A stretch of 47,642 nt of DNA from a bacterium (lineage in GTDB: Bacteria; Patescibacteriota; Microgenomatia; UBA10105; UBA927), in contig JAKAFY010000012.1 in the NCBI GenBank assembly GCA_021817785.1, positions 1-47,642 of the forward strand, read 5' to 3'. Numbering within the stretch: position 1 is the first letter of the stretch; every line of letters starts with the position of its first letter. Under the pieces are notes generated by a model, which was not told where the DNA came from, did not search any database, and saw only the letters and a list, made by a program, of their open reading frames with translations. Positions 15,958 to 23,122 of the stretch are shown in pieces. A program made the position numbers and the translations under genes.

Positions 15958-16891
15958 GTTTATAATATTCTATCGTCTGTTTCAGTCCGTCATCTACGGA
16001 AACGGCAGGTTCCCATCCGAGCAGTTTTTTCGCTTTCGTAATGTCCGGTTTTCGCTGCGTGGGGTCATCGACCGGCAGACGTACATGGACAATCTCCGAC
16101 GACGATCCGGTCATATGTTTTATTTTTTCGGCAAAGTCGATCATCGTATATTCCTCGGGGTTACCGATGTTTACCACTTCGCCCGTTGTGTTATCCGTTT
16201 CCATAAGGCGGATAAGTCCTGCGACCATATCGCGTACGAAACAAAACGAACGCGTCTGTTTCCCGTCTCCGTATACCGTCAGCGGTTTGCCGGCCAGAGC
16301 CTGATTGATGAAATTCGATACGACTCTGCCGTCTGTGGGGCGCATTCGGGAGCCATAGGTGTTAAAAATGCGGGCTATGCGGCCGTCCACTCCATGATGT
16401 TTTACGTATAACATCGTTATCATTTCCCCGAACCGCTTGGACTCGTCATAGCAACTACGCACGCCGTTGGGATTCACATTTCCCCAATAGGTTTCTTTCT
16501 GCGGATGTTCCTTGGGGTCACCGTATACTTCGCTCGTGGACGTAAAAAGAAATTTAGCGCCGTGTGCTTTGGCGACCTTTAGCATTCCCCTTGTTCCGAC
16601 CGAGTTGACCAAAGCGGTTTCTTCCGGATATTTCTGATAATCGGGAACCGATGCCGGCGACGCCAAATGGTACAAAAAATGGATCGGCCCGACGACGGGT
16701 AGTTCCTGCGTTACATCATGACGGATATAGGCAAACTTCGGATTCTTTTTCGCTTCGGTGAGATTATCTTCATTGCCCGTGATCAGGTTATCGATCGCAA
16801 ATACCTTATATCCTTTCAAAAGCAACGCATCGACCAGGTGACTGCCGATAAATCCGGCTCCTCCGGTGACGACTGCACAGACGTTATCCAT
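15938..16891 (-). CDS. UDP-glucuronate decarboxylase (UDP-xylose synthase)
   Basis: A 317-aa extended SDR that converts UDP-glucuronate to UDP-xylose. I start at ATG 16891 (MDNVCAVVTGGAGFIGSHL); the 37 extra N-terminal residues of the ORF are unlike the family. UXS hallmarks are HLASPASVPDYQKYP, FTSTSEVYGDPKEHPQ, YWGNVNPNGVRSCYDESKRFGE with the catalytic Y-x3-K, ARIFNTYGSRMRPTDGRVVSNFINQAL and YGDGKQTRSFCFVRDMV. The decarboxylation-associated E and R residues in these blocks are present. No UDP-glucose dehydrogenase is visible in the window to supply UDP-glucuronate. The C-terminus runs into the heptamer array, which provides the last codons and stop. Confidence 0.93.
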   Translation of the reverse strand: MDNVCAVVTGGAGFIGSHLVDALLLKGYKVFAIDNLITGNEDNLTEAKKNPKFAYIRHDVTQELPVVGPIHFLYHLASPASVPDYQKYPEETALVNSVGTRGMLKVAKAHGAKFLFTSTSEVYGDPKEHPQKETYWGNVNPNGVRSCYDESKRFGEMITMLYVKHHGVDGRIARIFNTYGSRMRPTDGRVVSNFINQALAGKPLTVYGDGKQTRSFCFVRDMVAGLIRLMETDNTTGEVVNIGNPEEYTMIDFAEKIKHMTGSSSEIVHVRLPVDDPTQRKPDITKAKKLLGWEPAVSVDDGLKQTIEYYKQVAGRE

Positions 16892-16914
16892 ATATATTGT
16901 ATTATAGCGGTCTT

Positions 16915-18465
16915 TTATGGCCGGACAATCCCCAAACGGCCAAGCTGCTGCCACGTGTCCGCAGAAATGTTCTGCATACGCGTCCGACGGACATATAAAC
17001 AACCGGGTTTTCCTAAACTGAGAAACTGGACATACGTAGCGCGCACGTCTTCCGGAAGACGGTTATATGACGTCTGCAATGCCGGACAACTGTAGTACAC
17101 ATCCGGGGGTGTTTGAGAAAACATGGTAGCCCGTAATGCCTGGTATCGCGGTATCCCCGCTTCAACCGGTATATAAAGACTCATCGGGTAGGAGGACTGC
17201 CGATGCGATTCCCAATAAATAATGTCGTCCCACATATCCAGAAAGAGCGTGTCGGTCGGCCGGGAAATTAGACGGATAGCCTCGGCGTACTGTGTATATT
17301 TGGCATATTGACTGGCAAACTCGCTCTGTCGGTCTATCCGTTCCCAGACAAACGCCCGCGGTGAAAAAACCGCTCCCGCGGTAAAGACGGCAAACAGAAG
17401 AATCAACGCATTCCTAATCTGCGTATTTCGTATCGACGTCAAAAAAAGTACGGTGACCATGATAAACAGCGCATACCACAAAAGCAGGTGAAACGCGTCA
17501 AAATACATATGTCCCGGCGGCACTGTACGTATTCCGGAAAGCATCAGGACCACAAATAGGATGCCCGCCTGAATCAGGGATTTCCGCTCCCGCCACCAGC
17601 AAATAAACGCGGACCAAAATAACACGCCCAAACCGATTTCTATAAAGCGCAGATAACTCCATACCCCCGAAATAAATAGGGTGAGCGGGTACAAGAGGGA
17701 GCGCGCGAGCGAAGAAAACAGTGTTCCTCCCCCGATTACGGCGCCCGCCGCAGGCATATTGATCACCACTACCTGATAGAGGTATTCGCCCACGGGAAGA
17801 AATGCGAACGGCAGGAGAACAGTCGCGAGCGCGGTTGCCCCAGCCCAACGCGCCATATGAAGTTTCCGTTCCCGCCAAAGAAGGGACACCAGCAATACAA
17901 TTGCCACGGGCGCGTACGGTTCCCGCATCCATATGACGAAACTGCAGCTTATTGCGGCTATATAGAGGTCAGCCGGTGATATTTTTTTCAACCCGAACGA
18001 ATCCCACAGCACCCCGGCAAGATACACGACGGGATACACGATGAACGCCTCGCCGATGAACTGATATCCGTACATGTAAAATTTCGTTCCTTCATACAAC
18101 AGCAGAAATAACGCCGCAGACAATCCAAAACGCCACAACAAAAATATTCCCATACCCAACGCGTAGGCAGTCACAAAAAGCCGGTGATACAGCACGAGAT
18201 GATATATATCGGCAGGGTGCGTTATCTGCTGGATGGCGGCACTTATATATGCCAGCGTCGGCTGGTGATTAAAAAATATCTGGTTATATAATGTTTTTCC
18301 GGAATTGATGAAGTATCCGGCAGCATAGTTGATACATTCATCCCCGCATCCGAATGCGCCGATGCGCACATACAAGCGGAACGAAACGAAGGAAAAAATA
18401 CATAGGTATAGGACGGCAAGCAATGGAAATAACGGGAATTTTCCGTTATGTGGTATGCGTTTCAT
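16915..18465 (-). CDS. GT-C (GT39-like) membrane glycosyltransferase
   Basis: A 516-aa polytopic protein with ten or more hydrophobic segments. The first extracytoplasmic loop has FGCGDECINYAAGYFINSGKTLYNQIFFNHQPTLAYISA, matching the GT39-type pattern of an acidic pair, Y, G, Y-x2-I and N-H-x-P-x-L. The acidic DE pair is the likely catalytic site. A soluble C-terminal domain from about residue 395 contains LFLDMWDDIIYWESHRQSSYPMSLYIP. It probably transfers a sugar from polyprenyl phosphate to the nascent glycan outside the membrane. It is the first gene of the leftward block; its ATG faces the divergent plus-strand gene across 143 bp, so the operon promoter should lie there, although I see only weak candidates. 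Confidence 0.83.
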   Translation of the reverse strand: MKRIPHNGKFPLFPLLAVLYLCIFSFVSFRLYVRIGAFGCGDECINYAAGYFINSGKTLYNQIFFNHQPTLAYISAAIQQITHPADIYHLVLYHRLFVTAYALGMGIFLLWRFGLSAALFLLLYEGTKFYMYGYQFIGEAFIVYPVVYLAGVLWDSFGLKKISPADLYIAAISCSFVIWMREPYAPVAIVLLVSLLWRERKLHMARWAGATALATVLLPFAFLPVGEYLYQVVVINMPAAGAVIGGGTLFSSLARSLLYPLTLFISGVWSYLRFIEIGLGVLFWSAFICWWRERKSLIQAGILFVVLMLSGIRTVPPGHMYFDAFHLLLWYALFIMVTVLFLTSIRNTQIRNALILLFAVFTAGAVFSPRAFVWERIDRQSEFASQYAKYTQYAEAIRLISRPTDTLFLDMWDDIIYWESHRQSSYPMSLYIPVEAGIPRYQALRATMFSQTPPDVYYSCPALQTSYNRLPEDVRATYVQFLSLGKPGCLYVRRTRMQNISADTWQQLGRLGIVRP

Positions 18466-18553
18466 AGAAAATAAAACGATGATGCTATACTACCCATAGC
18501 TTTTTTGTTCCGTATGCACTTCGCATAGTAGCATATTCGGTTATTGTATATTT

Positions 18554-18582
18554 TTTACAAGTGCGGACAGTTTTGATATAGT
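18554..18582 (+). promoter_or_regulatory. Predicted sigma70-type promoter of the plus-strand island
   Basis: TTTACA at 18554-18559, a 17-bp spacer, then TATAGT at 18577-18582 preceded by TGA, an extended -10 element. Transcription would start near 18589, about 20 nt before the ATG at 18609. It drives the GT2-SDR-isomerase-GT2 run. The rest of the 143-bp divergent gap is AT-rich. For the leftward gene only a weak TATAGC-like box is seen (reverse strand, about 18481-18486). Confidence 0.5.
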
Positions 18583-18608
18583 ACGGCAGCGAATATTTAT
18601 AGCTCAGT

Positions 18609-19592
18609 ATGCGGACGCAAAAAAAAGACATTCTTATTACCGTTTCCTTAGTCGTCCATAACCAAGGAACTCTTCTTTCACACGCCGTCAAAGAAATCAC
18701 GGACACATTACGTAAAACATATCGTTTTTTTGAAATTCTCGTCATAGATAACGGCTCGACAGATCACACCTATCAAACCGTCAGTGAACTATTGCAACAC
18801 AATCATCATGTACGCGCCCTTATTTTATCGAAACAGTACGACGCTGAGATCGGATATATGGCTGTCCTGGACAACTGCATCGGGGACTTCGTTATACTTA
18901 TGGACATTGCATCAGACCCACCCGCCTTTATTCCTACACTTATACATACTGCTCAACGGGGGTACGATATCGTAAAGACTAAAAAATCCGAACGGGACAC
19001 TTCGCACAGAATGCCTCTACTCGAAAGGGTATATCGATCTCTCTATCGAAACATATTACATTACGAAGCGCCCACGGACACATCAGATTTTATAATATTT
19101 AGCAGACGCGCCGTCAATTCCCTCACGTTGTTTCGGAATAAACACAGATATCTCCACTACCTGAATTCAGTTATTGGATTCCCCCAGTGTACCCTTACTT
19201 ATACGCCACGTAAAAATAGATCATCGGACCGTCGCGTCAAAAACAATATAGCGGCAGCGTATCGATTTTTTGATATGATCATTTCCAATTCGACATTGCC
19301 CCTGCGTTTTGCTGCCTTTGTGGGAGTAACCGCAAGTTTTTTGAGTCTTTTATATCTTCTGTATACGCTCATTGTCGTTCTCGTAAAGAAAAAATTAGCC
19401 GAAGGGTGGCTCACAACTTCCGTATTAAATGCGAGTATGTTTTTCCTGCTTTTTATTATCCTGACGATTCTTTCCGAATATATCGACCGGATTATCCATG
19501 AAACGAAAGAACAACCAACGTATATCATCGCTGAAGAGCTTTCACAGGGAACAGTAGCGGATATAAAGCAACGGGTAAACGTACAGCGCTAA
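18609..19592 (+). CDS. GT2 glycosyltransferase with two C-terminal membrane helices (GtrB/ArnC-like)
   Basis: A 327-aa protein. Its GT-A domain (about residues 9-220) has SLVVHNQGTLLSHAV, EILVIDNGSTDHTYQTV and VILMDIASDPPAFIP, which replaces the usual MDADLQDPPE block and leaves the metal-binding acid pattern altered (D-I-A-S-D). Two membrane helices follow at about 237-262 (FAAFVGVTASFLSLLYLLYTLIVVL) and 276-296, as in GtrB and ArnC, which make polyprenyl-phosphate sugars for GT-C enzymes. It is the first gene of the plus-strand island and lies behind a good promoter. The non-standard active-site block makes a changed donor or reduced activity possible. Confidence 0.85.
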   Translation: MRTQKKDILITVSLVVHNQGTLLSHAVKEITDTLRKTYRFFEILVIDNGSTDHTYQTVSELLQHNHHVRALILSKQYDAEIGYMAVLDNCIGDFVILMDIASDPPAFIPTLIHTAQRGYDIVKTKKSERDTSHRMPLLERVYRSLYRNILHYEAPTDTSDFIIFSRRAVNSLTLFRNKHRYLHYLNSVIGFPQCTLTYTPRKNRSSDRRVKNNIAAAYRFFDMIISNSTLPLRFAAFVGVTASFLSLLYLLYTLIVVLVKKKLAEGWLTTSVLNASMFFLLFIILTILSEYIDRIIHETKEQPTYIIAEELSQGTVADIKQRVNVQR

Positions 19593-19600
19593 CATAACGT

Positions 19601-20371
19601 ATGAAAACTGCCTTGATTGGCTACACCGGATTTGTCGGATCTCAACTCAGCACTCAATACGGATTTTCCGATGTATATAATTCAAAAAATATAGACAGTA
19701 TTCGCGATAAAACATATGACCTGATCGTCTGCGCGGCGGCTCCCGGTGCGAAGTGGCGTGCGAATATGTTTCCTTCCGAGGACATCGCCGCGATTCGGTC
19801 ACTTCTTAAGCATGTCGGACATGTCCGCGCCGAACTATGCATCCTTATCTCAACTGTCGACGTGTATCCTGATCCGGTAAACGTCACGGAACAAACGACC
19901 ATTTTGGCAGACCGATTACTTCCCTACGGGAAACACCGGTTATATCTTGAATCACAAATACAGCAAATATTTCCCAAGCATCTGATCGTCAGATTACCGG
20001 GATTATTCGGAACCGGTTTGAAAAAAAATTTTATATACGACCTCATACACAACAATACAGATCTCTTTCCCTCGCCGGAAAGCACATTTCAGTACTATCC
20101 CACAGCACGTCTTTGGCATGACATTGCACTGATGCGTGATCGGAAACTTTCTCTGGTGAATTTTGCGACGGAGCCCATCCGCGTTTCCGACCTTGTGCGC
20201 TACTGTTTATCCGCACCCCTCTCCAAACGCGTGAATTCCCCGCCCATACAGTATGATATGCATACGATATATGCCACGTTCTTTCATCGAAAAGGAAATT
20301 ATATATACTCTGCACGCCAACTGCTTCCGATGATAAAAACCTTTATCCTGAGGGAAAAAAATACCGCATGA
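19601..20371 (+). CDS. Atypical short SDR (NAD-dependent epimerase/reductase-like)
   Basis: A 256-aa Rossmann protein. It has the nucleotide-binding motif GYTGFVGSQL at residues 7-16, LIVCAAAPGAKWRAN, ILISTVDVYPDPVNVTE (the S/T of the catalytic triad), LPYGKHRLYLESQI and VRLPGLFGTGLK. The catalytic Y-x3-K position reads Y-G-K-H-R, so lysine is replaced by arginine. It is shorter than typical extended SDRs (about 310 aa) and the C-terminal substrate domain is reduced. It starts 8 bp after the GT2 stop and ends in an ATGA overlap with the TIM-barrel gene. The reaction is unknown; reduction or epimerisation of a sugar-linked substrate is likely. Confidence 0.85.
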   Translation: MKTALIGYTGFVGSQLSTQYGFSDVYNSKNIDSIRDKTYDLIVCAAAPGAKWRANMFPSEDIAAIRSLLKHVGHVRAELCILISTVDVYPDPVNVTEQTTILADRLLPYGKHRLYLESQIQQIFPKHLIVRLPGLFGTGLKKNFIYDLIHNNTDLFPSPESTFQYYPTARLWHDIALMRDRKLSLVNFATEPIRVSDLVRYCLSAPLSKRVNSPPIQYDMHTIYATFFHRKGNYIYSARQLLPMIKTFILREKNTA

Positions 20372-21186
20372 AACTCTCCATATCCAATCTTGCCTGGCGC
20401 AAAGAAGAACAAGACAAAGCGGCAGATATACTCGCACGTATGAATCTTCGGGGCATTGAAATCGCCCCTGCGGAAATTTGGGCCGATCCGTCCCGATTCG
20501 GACAGCTCTCCGTGTCATCACTCGCACGATATTGGTACAAATATCATATAGCAGTCGTTTCACTACAGGGGATATTGTTTGCCAAACCAGAATTCAATCT
20601 GTTCGGCGATTCCCAAATGCGACGGGATTTGTATTCGTATTGTACCCGCATGATACACCTCGCATGTTCGTTGGGCGCACGAATCATTGTATTCGGGTCT
20701 CCAAAAAACAAACAACGAGGCATAGTACCCTACGATGAAGCTGTTTCCATAGCAGGCGATTTCTTTACGAGGCTTGGAAACGTCGCAAAGGAGGACGGCG
20801 TATATATATGCCTTGAACCTACCCCGACGGTGTATCATACCGACTTTCTCACGACTACGAAAGAAACTTTGGATTTTTTACGCTCGGTACATCATCCGTA
20901 TATACGGTTGAACCTAGACACATCATCGCTCGCGCTTACAAAAGAACATATCCATGATGTTATTCGGCTCGCAGCACCCTATATAAAACATGTACATATA
21001 AGCGAAACAGATTTTGGCCCGATCAGACACGGACAAATTCCCCACAAAGAGGTTGCCAAAGCGCTTTGTGATATCGGATATTCAGATTGGCTCAACATAG
21101 AAATGATCCGTGCCGACGCAATGTCAAATATATCCGCTATCCGTTCCGCGATACAATATGTACAGACTGTATACAGCTCTCTATGA
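20368..21186 (+). CDS. Sugar phosphate isomerase/epimerase-like TIM barrel (AP-endonuclease 2 superfamily)
   Basis: A 272-aa protein of the xylose-isomerase-like TIM-barrel group. Metal-binding positions are visible at strand ends: E in YICLEPTPTVYHTDF, D in IRLNLDTSSLAL, H in IKHVHISETD, and E in WLNIEMI at the C-terminus. EIAPAEIWADP near residue 31 corresponds to the first-strand substrate region. It probably isomerises or epimerises a keto-sugar or uronate; the exact substrate is unknown. It is joined by ATGA overlaps to genes on both sides, so it belongs to one unit with the SDR and the DPM-like transferase. Confidence 0.88.
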   Translation: MKLSISNLAWRKEEQDKAADILARMNLRGIEIAPAEIWADPSRFGQLSVSSLARYWYKYHIAVVSLQGILFAKPEFNLFGDSQMRRDLYSYCTRMIHLACSLGARIIVFGSPKNKQRGIVPYDEAVSIAGDFFTRLGNVAKEDGVYICLEPTPTVYHTDFLTTTKETLDFLRSVHHPYIRLNLDTSSLALTKEHIHDVIRLAAPYIKHVHISETDFGPIRHGQIPHKEVAKALCDIGYSDWLNIEMIRADAMSNISAIRSAIQYVQTVYSSL

Positions 21187-21971
21187 ATATACCTAAAACC
21201 TGGGACTTGCCTTCCTACACAATTGAAGAGTTCCAGTCCAAGCAGTCAACCTACTGCATCGTCATTCCCGTCGTAAACGAGGGAAAGGTGTTTACCAAAC
21301 AGGTGCGGATGATACATGAGAGGGTTCCGTATATTGATATTATTATCGTAGACGGAGGCAGCACCGACGGGTCAACGGCCGCCTCCAAACTCCGCGTTTC
21401 TGGCGTTTCAGCGCTTCTTGTCAAGCTGGGCAATGGCCGACTTAGCAGCCAGTTGCGTTTAGGATACGCATACGCACTTGTCCGCGGATACACCGGCATC
21501 ATCACCATAGACGGCAATGGAAAGGATGATCCGCGTGATATACAAAAATTTATCAAAGCCCTAGATGATGGATATGATTTTGTGCAGGGTTCACGGTTTA
21601 TCCATGGCGGAAAGGCCATCAACACACCGTTTGAACGCTGGTTTGCCATCCGTGCCATACACGCCCCGTTTATTTCTGCAGTTTCAGGGTTTCATTTCAC
21701 CGATACAACCAATGGATTTCGAGGATATTCCAGACGATTGCTAACGGACACGCGCATACAGCCGTTCAGAGGCATATTTGTTACGTATGAACTATTGGCA
21801 TACCTGTCTATCCGCGCTCCAAAAATCGGTCTGAAAACCATTGAAATACCGGTAACACGCAGATATCCGCCCGGCAAAGTACCGACGAAAATAGATGCAT
21901 GGGGGAAAATACATCTTATTTGGATTTTAGTATTAGCTGTCCTGGGCATGTACGATCCTTCAGAAAAATAA
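21183..21971 (+). CDS. GT2 glycosyltransferase, DPM1/polyprenyl-phosphate-sugar synthase-like
   Basis: A 262-aa GT-A enzyme starting at ATG 21183 in an ATGA overlap; the longer ORF start is spurious. Motifs are YCIVIPVVNEGKVF, IIIVDGGSTDGSTAA, GIITIDGNGKDDPRDIQKFI (D-x-N-G, the metal/nucleotide site), FVQGSRFIHGGKA and DTTNGFRGYSRRLL near residue 178. No transmembrane tail is present beyond a weak C-terminal hydrophobic stretch (IHLIWILVLAVLGMY). It is likely to make a polyprenyl-phosphate sugar, the donor type used by GT-C enzymes, such as the one at 23123-25261. Its 3' end overlaps the convergent flavoenzyme gene by 12 bp, with no terminator hairpin. Confidence 0.9.
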   Translation: MNIPKTWDLPSYTIEEFQSKQSTYCIVIPVVNEGKVFTKQVRMIHERVPYIDIIIVDGGSTDGSTAASKLRVSGVSALLVKLGNGRLSSQLRLGYAYALVRGYTGIITIDGNGKDDPRDIQKFIKALDDGYDFVQGSRFIHGGKAINTPFERWFAIRAIHAPFISAVSGFHFTDTTNGFRGYSRRLLTDTRIQPFRGIFVTYELLAYLSIRAPKIGLKTIEIPVTRRYPPGKVPTKIDAWGKIHLIWILVLAVLGMYDPSEK

Positions 21972-23042
21972 TCTGCTAAGAACCGCATATATATCGTAAA
22001 TATTGTCGATCTTTCCGCCCATGACGACGTGATGATTTTTGAGAGCATAGTCTTTTCTGAATAATATCGGCCGTCCATCATCGATTTCGTTTTCCATCAA
22101 AAGTGTTTTTGCTGCATACAGGGATGTTTTGTGAGAAATCGCTCCGAGACTTGGCATATATCGTTGTGCATCGTTTTTCATGTATAGAAAATTTGATGTT
22201 GGCGCACTATGCGATGTGAGTGATGAGGTATCAAAAAACGTATCGTGGGGTGTATATCGTACGTGCGTAAAACTGTAACATTTTCTTGCAGGAAACGGCA
22301 AAATGGAAAAAAACGGTCCGTCCATCACTGTTACTCCTATGTGTCGGAGCGCGTGCGGCACGTCTATCAGAGCGACTTCGGTATATTCGTACTTGAACGG
22401 CAGTTCAGGCATGCCTGACTGACGAAGGATTTTGTTTATACCGGCGTACGAACAATTAAACACATGCGTTGCTCGGACACGGTTTCCAGTGCCCATAGAT
22501 ATTTCCAAAAGCTTTCCATCCTGGTTAATCCCGATGACTTCCTGACGGAACCGCACCGTGATGGCGTTGTGTTTTAGCCGTCCGGCAAGAATCGCAACAA
22601 GTTTTTTGGCATCAAATACGGATTCTTCCACCTCAAATACCTGTTCGATCATGCGCGGATTAAATAATGCCCGGTACGCAGGGCTTGCAGGATGTAGCGG
22701 AATATCTACCCTCCGGCAGAAAGATATAAATTGGCTAGCTGTGGTCTGGGAGTTATGAGACGATATCGCATACAGTTTTGTAAACGTTCCATGAATACAA
22801 CCCGGAAAATCCCGGATAAATTTTTGATAATTTACGTGCGAACGCGATGCTGTGACGATGCTTCGCGGATAATGATATCCATTATGCACCCGTGCTTGAT
22901 TTATAAACGATGCTTCTGTAAACAATGTTGACGTTTTCTCCAAAACAACAATACGTTTAAAGTATCGTTTCAGAAACAACGCAATACAGACTCCATATAA
23001 CCCCCCACCAATTATGGCAACGTCATACGCAGGTGCTTTCAT
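21960..23042 (-). CDS. FAD-dependent oxidoreductase (DAO superfamily)
   Basis: A flavoprotein of 360 aa from ATG 23042; an alternative start at ATG 23057 adds five residues. The N-terminus has the dinucleotide-binding motif AIIGGGLYGVCIALFLKR and VVLEK with the ribose-binding glutamate. Next comes SFINQARVHNGYHYPRSIVTA, a block resembling the conserved flavin-proximal region of D-amino acid/L-2-hydroxyglutarate oxidase-type enzymes. VVMGGKIDNIYDI near the C-terminus closes the FAD site. It lies on the opposite strand inside the plus-strand island, overlapping the GT2 end and facing away from the GT-C gene. With the SDR and TIM barrel it may act in a sugar oxidation/reduction pathway (inference). 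Confidence 0.87.
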   Translation of the reverse strand: MKAPAYDVAIIGGGLYGVCIALFLKRYFKRIVVLEKTSTLFTEASFINQARVHNGYHYPRSIVTASRSHVNYQKFIRDFPGCIHGTFTKLYAISSHNSQTTASQFISFCRRVDIPLHPASPAYRALFNPRMIEQVFEVEESVFDAKKLVAILAGRLKHNAITVRFRQEVIGINQDGKLLEISMGTGNRVRATHVFNCSYAGINKILRQSGMPELPFKYEYTEVALIDVPHALRHIGVTVMDGPFFSILPFPARKCYSFTHVRYTPHDTFFDTSSLTSHSAPTSNFLYMKNDAQRYMPSLGAISHKTSLYAAKTLLMENEIDDGRPILFRKDYALKNHHVVMGGKIDNIYDIYAVLSRLFF

Positions 23043-23069
23043 ATTAGTTGTCGGCATTTTGCCACACGA

Positions 23070-23098
23070 ACTGTATCATCACTTGTAAACAATCGCAA
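23070..23098 (-). promoter_or_regulatory. Predicted promoter of the FAD oxidoreductase
   Basis: On the minus strand TTGCGA (23098-23093), a 17-bp spacer and TACAGT (23075-23070) preceded by TGA. The start point would be near 23063, giving a very short leader. It overlaps the face-to-face plus-strand promoter at 23083-23110, so the two cannot be fully occupied together. Confidence 0.4.
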
Positions 23099-23110
23099 AT
23101 TTGTTATAGT
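23083..23110 (+). promoter_or_regulatory. Predicted promoter of the 712-aa GT-C gene
   Basis: TTGTAA at 23083-23088, a 16-bp spacer and TATAGT at 23105-23110 preceded by TGT, an extended -10. The -10 hexamer and TG are the same as at 18577-18582. The start point would be near 23117, leaving about 6 nt before the ATG at 23123, close to a leaderless mRNA. Confidence 0.5.
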
Positions 23111-23122
23111 CGATACGGCCGT

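Noticed and set aside
18466-18608. Strong promoter for the leftward block
   Set aside because: Only weak boxes (GGAACA with 16 bp to TATAGC on the minus strand) are present; I do not list it as a feature.
18485-18745. Minus-strand ORF of 86 aa in the divergent gap
   Set aside because: It overlaps the start of the well-supported plus-strand GT2 and covers the promoter. Its composition is basic and Cys-rich with no domain.
21960-21971. Terminator at the convergent gene ends (also at 25253-25261)
   Set aside because: The genes overlap by 12 and 9 bp, and I see no GC-rich hairpin followed by T residues. Transcripts may simply run into each other.
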